Part shown: one piece after another, positions 60,446 to 64,000 of the stretch
How positions within the stretch are numbered: position 1 is the first letter of the stretch
Layout of the letters: the number at the start of each line of letters is the position of its first letter
From: Conus ventricosus
Lineage: Eukaryota > Mollusca > Gastropoda > Neogastropoda > Conidae
Direction of reading: 5' to 3'
Assembly (NCBI GenBank): GCA_018398815.1
Contig: CM031616.1
Span: forward strand, 73,499,445 to 73,563,444
Length of the DNA: 64,000 nucleotides
Position numbers and translations under genes: made by a program
Notes under the pieces: model-generated
What the model saw: only the letters and a program-made list of their open reading frames with translations
Database searches by the model: none
What the model was told of the DNA's origin: nothing

Positions 60446-60729
60446 CTGCTCTTGTTAATGAATAAACAAACAAATAAAAAATAAATAAATAAACAATGAA
60501 GACAAGGTAAGGTAAAGTCCCCTACAGCCCAGCCGACCCCCAGGGCCATATCAGGGCTGTCACCGTGTTCAAGTCAACTCAAAAATCATTTTTTTCAAAT
60601 CCCTCATTCACACAACTCTTCCAAATACACCCTCTAAAAACACATGGGAAATTTCGTTTAAAAAAGAAGTTTAACAAATAAGTAAATCGATAAATATGTA
60701 CACAAACAGTCCACTGAAGAAAACAAAAG

Positions 60730-60805
60730 TTTTGGGGTGGGGTGGGGTTGGGCGGGGTGGGGTGGGGTGGGGTTGGGCGGGGTGGGTTGGATGGGGTGGG
60801 GCGGG
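60730..60805. repeat. GGGGT-rich tract
   Basis: Repeated GGGGTGGGGTTGGGCGGGG units, quadruplex-prone by pattern. Confidence 0.9.
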
Positions 60806-61081
60806 GTATGAGGCTAAGACAAGCCATGTTATCTCAATAGGTTTACCCAGTCACGGATAAAAATAAAAATAAAAAAAATGAACACACACACACACGCACA
60901 CACACCATACTAATCCTTTTAAAGTGAAGGGGCAGAATTAATGAAGTTGTAGCTGAAACAAGCACCGACTTCGTGCAACTCTCAAAGGCACGTTCACCAC
61001 AGTGCGTGTCTGTGTGCCCGCACTTTATGAGGTCATCGTTATGTTTGCCCAGTCTCTCTCTCTCTCCCTCTCTCTCCCTCT

Positions 61082-61918
61082 CGCAGTAGTGACGTCCACA
61101 AGAAAAGGCTGAATTCTCTCCATAGACGTGCAGCAAAGCTACTCCATCCAGCTGTATCTCTAACAACAGACGAAAAACTAAAAGCGCTGAACATACTTCC
61201 TCTGAATAGGCAATTGGAATTCAACAAGGCATCATTTATGTTTACAATCTTGACAGATACTATGCCATGTTATATCAATGCCCTTTTTACAAGATCGAAC
61301 AGCTTTTCTGGCTCGACGAAATTCCTTCTTCCCTACCCACGCATTGATCTATACAAAACAAGCCTAGCATACTCTGGACCATATGTCTGGAACTCACTTC
61401 CACCGAATCTACAAAACATGAATACTTTAAAACTTTTCAAGGAACATTTGCATAAACATTTTATGTCTCAGTAGTTAAATTACTCGATTACAATGATTAG
61501 CGTCCACTCGCTAAGTCTTCTGTGAACCATGCTTTGAATAAATCGTCTAAACATAAAACCTACTCCGTTAAAATCGCTCATCCCACTCCCACTCTGTCTA
61601 CCCTCCCTTTTCTCCTCCCCTACCTACCATTCTCTCTTCCCCACCCTCCTCTGACCTCTCTCTCTCTGTAGTTTTTGTTTGTTTGTTTGCTTGTAAGTTT
61701 CCTTTGTTTTACCATCCCCCATCTCATTAGTGCTTTTATGAGTAGTTTGCTTATCATTGTAGAATTAGATTATCATGTTGCTATGTTGAATTGTCTGTAT
61801 GAATGATATGTGCTGAAATAATGTATGCATGACAAGGACAGATTGTAAGACTAGGCTTTGGCCTAAAATCTTCATCCTTGGGTATTAAAGATCAATCAAT
61901 CAATCAATCAATCAATCT
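61082..61918 (+). mobile_element. CR1/L2-like LINE, 3' end with (AATC)n tail
   Basis: An uninterrupted frame from about 61082 to the TAG at 61472-61474 reads VHKKRLNSLHRRAAKLLHP, LKALNILPLNRQLEFNKASF and SGPYVWNSLP...FKEHLHKHFMSQ. This is the conserved C-terminus of many LINE ORF2 proteins (RAAK..L, LP...R, WNSLP, FK..L). A 3' UTR follows and ends in GATCAATCAATCAATCAATC, a short tandem tail of the kind used by CR1/L2-type elements. It is 5'-truncated at a CT-rich tract. Confidence 0.85.
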
Positions 61919-61977
61919 CTGTATATGTAAATTGATATGGGCACAATACATTATATATGCTTTGATCGCAGGACTAC

Positions 61978-62065
61978 ATTACACACACACACGCGCGCGC
62001 ACTCACACACACAGGCACGCACGCAGGCAGGCACGCACACAAGCACACACACACACACACACACA
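61978..62065. repeat. (AC)n/(GCAC) microsatellite
   Basis: CACACA and GCACGCAGGCAGGCACGCAC runs. Confidence 0.95.
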
Positions 62066-62139
62066 GTCACGAGACACGAATGGTGGGGGGGGGGGGGGGA
62101 GGAGGAAGGGAAGTAGAGAGACAGATAGGCAGAGACAAA

Positions 62140-62158
62140 GAGAGACAGAAAGACGGAC

Positions 62159-62203
<45 letters not shown>

Positions 62204-62225
62204 GACTGAGAGCGAGAAAGGAGGT
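62140..62225. repeat. (GA)n/(GACA)n tract
   Basis: GAGAGAGA followed by GACAGACAGACAGACA. Confidence 0.95.
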
Positions 62226-62434
62226 CTTTATTTATGAGAATAACAGAGGAGCACTGTCGTTGGTTTTCCACTGTTATTCAGCCCTAGCCTGGTCCACAGT
62301 CGCAATGATAATGTCCTGTCAGTGGAGGAGAGGATCACTGTAAAAGATGAATAGCATGCAGCACAATGCGCCGGAATATATATGCATCAACATGCACACA
62401 AACATAGCACACACACATATCGATACTCAAGAAC

Positions 62435-62513
62435 ACACACGCGCGCGCGCTCGCGCGCGCACACACACACACAACTCGCACGCACGCACGCACGCACGCG
62501 CGTGCGCACACAC

Positions 62514-62558
<45 letters not shown>

Positions 62559-62660
62559 ACACACACACCACAACACACACACACCACAACACACACATAC
62601 ACAATACACACACTACACACGCACGCACGCGCGCGCGCGCACGCACACACACACATACAT

Positions 62661-62709
<49 letters not shown>

Positions 62710-62760
62710 ACATCCACTACACACACAAACCACACGCACACACACACGCACAGTCACACG
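62435..62760. repeat. Compound (AC)n/(GC)n microsatellite
   Basis: CGCGCG and ACACAC runs with ACACCACAACAC interruptions. Together with the GT tract at 62866-63030 it forms an imperfect large inverted pair. Confidence 0.96.
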
Positions 62761-62865
62761 AACCCGTAGAGATATCTTCCCACTTATGCAATAAAGAAGC
62801 CATAGCCGGCCAATTTCAAGAGTCACTTCACCCAATACAAACTGTGGAACTTGTGTGATCCAGGC

Positions 62866-62868
62866 ATG

Positions 62869-62910
<42 letters not shown>

Positions 62911-62972
62911 TGCGTGTGCGTGTGTGTGTGTGAATGTGAGTGTGTGTGTGTGAATGTGAGTGTGTGTGTGAA

Positions 62973-63005
<33 letters not shown>

Positions 63006-63045
63006 GTGTGTGTGTATGTGTATGAGAGAGAGAGAGAGAGAGATC
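62866..63045. repeat. (GT)n and (GA)n microsatellite
   Basis: GTGTGT with GTGAATGTGAGT interruptions, ending in GAGAGAGA. Confidence 0.96.
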
Positions 63046-63785
63046 AACAGAGAGACCAAGGGAGGTAACTATAAACGGCCGGTAAGAAAGGGAAACAAGA
63101 AGATAACACCCCGCCACAGTGTCTTCGATCGCACGCCCAGCAAGCATTTGAAGGGAGATGGTGGTGGGTGGTGGGGTGGGGGGTGGGAGCGGAGCAAAGG
63201 TGAAAACTCTCAAAAGCCACTCAGAAAACGACAGCGACCGAGCCGGTGTAAAATAAATGATCGGTGCGATCATATATCCAACCTGGATCTAATCTCACAA
63301 TTAGTACGCCATTTTTCGAAAAGTGCAGGAGATAGAAACCAGGAGCTGGTGGGGGAGGAGGAGGAGGGGCAGGGGAGGGGGAGCGGAGGTTGTATTCAAC
63401 ACATTATCACACAACTGCCCTGTCCTTTGAAGATCAACAAAGAGCTCAGGAGAAGGGGGCTGCAGCCGGGGCGAGAGGGGGAGGGGGGTCGTTCTCGAAT
63501 CAGCTTGCCTGTGTATAATGCTGCTGAAAGAGGGGAGGGAACTCAGAATCAAATCAAATAAAAAACAAAACAAAAAATAGAACCAAACCAAACCAAACCA
63601 ACCAGAAAACAGAATGAACGAAACCAAACCAACGAAAAAAGAGGCAAACCGAATGACAGTGATTTTTGTTTCTCCTCCAGGCAGTCGAAGAGAGTGGAAA
63701 AAGGTGAGAACAATCCGGCACTGAATTTTCTGGGTGCTGGATTCCAGAGCAAAAGAGCATCCCTGTATCCCCAGGAAGTTCGGCA
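63046..63785. other. Unique sequence at the right, no gene recognised
   Basis: A GGGAGGGG-rich stretch lies at 63345-63390 and AACCAAACC runs at 63580-63600. No coding motifs. A TCTCCTCCAG...GTGAGAAC pair at 63672-63710 brackets only 23 bp. Confidence 0.55.
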
Positions 63786-63789
63786 GGTC

Positions 63790-64000
63790 CAACACAGAGT
63801 CACTCACCCCAAAACAAAGTCACTCACCCAAACAAAGTCACTTCACCCGACACAGTCACTCACCCAACACAAAGTCACTTCACCACCCAACACAACGTCA
63901 CTTCACCCAACACAAAGTCACCTCACCGGACACTAAAGTCTCACCCAACACAAAGTCACTTCACCACCCAACACAACGTCATTTCATCCACAAAAAAGTC
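63790..64000. repeat. Degenerate AAAGTCACTYCACCCAACAC repeat, running off the window
   Basis: About 11 copies with periods of about 15-34 bp built from CACAAAGTCACTTCACC(ACC)CAA. The array continues past the window end. Confidence 0.9.

Noticed and set aside
62335..63273. 312-codon open frame on - rich in Cys, Val and His
   Set aside because: Translation of GT/AC microsatellites.
63672..63710. 23 bp microexon on + between CCTCCAG and GTGAGAAC
   Set aside because: Such pairs occur by chance. No neighbouring exons or protein similarity.

Overview
The window is eukaryotic nuclear DNA: exons a few tens to hundreds of bases long with GT/AG boundaries, very repeat-rich introns, microsatellites and several families of degraded transposable elements. 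A lophotrochozoan, most likely a gastropod mollusc, is my best guess. It rests on the invertebrate aldehyde-oxidase-like character of the main gene and on two short SINE-like fragments that I recall from gastropod genomes, so it is inference and not proof.

The principal gene is on the + strand. Eight exons between 8847 and 33877 encode the C-terminal part of the molybdopterin domain of a xanthine dehydrogenase/aldehyde oxidase family enzyme. Every splice phase fits, and the gene ends at a TAG at 33875-33877. The N-terminal half (2Fe-2S, FAD and first Mo-binding parts) is not in the window and must lie upstream. Several exons carry single-base indels, mostly in homopolymers, that look more like uncorrected long-read errors than decay. 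A second gene of unknown function lies on the - strand (exons about 59964-59630 and 56895-56108).

Over half of the window is tandem repeat. In order these are: a 19-20 bp G-rich array (1-5910), and arrays with units of about 55 bp (9640-10130), 39 bp (11041-12085), 51 bp (12490-15480), 40 bp (16652-17375), 57 bp (17590-17990), 36 bp (20085-27899, four subfamilies), 26 bp (28000-28500), 44 bp (29270-29900), 23 bp (32845-33760), 68 bp (35745-36070), 39 bp (36447-36525), about 75 bp (37183-37695), 74 bp (37915-38470), 58 bp (39240-40485), 87 bp (41580-42775), 44 bp (51170-55125) and about 65 bp (56900-58850).

The most striking pattern is that at least four arrays in two unrelated genes begin or end exactly on an exon-intron junction and carry copies of the authentic splice site in each unit. 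Two of these arrays have units of 39 and 36/30 bp, multiples of three, in the reading frame of the exon. They therefore form ladders of potential frame-neutral donors or acceptors.

The right-hand part (40-62 kb) holds transposon remnants: a non-autonomous PIF/Harbinger element with TIRs and a TTA target duplication, a deleted RNase H-type LINE, two copies of another LINE tail, a Penelope-like inverted duplication and foldback elements. Between 40.8 and 45.2 kb a segment is triplicated. I saw no tRNA, rRNA or CRISPR. Long open frames inside the arrays are artefacts of unit length.
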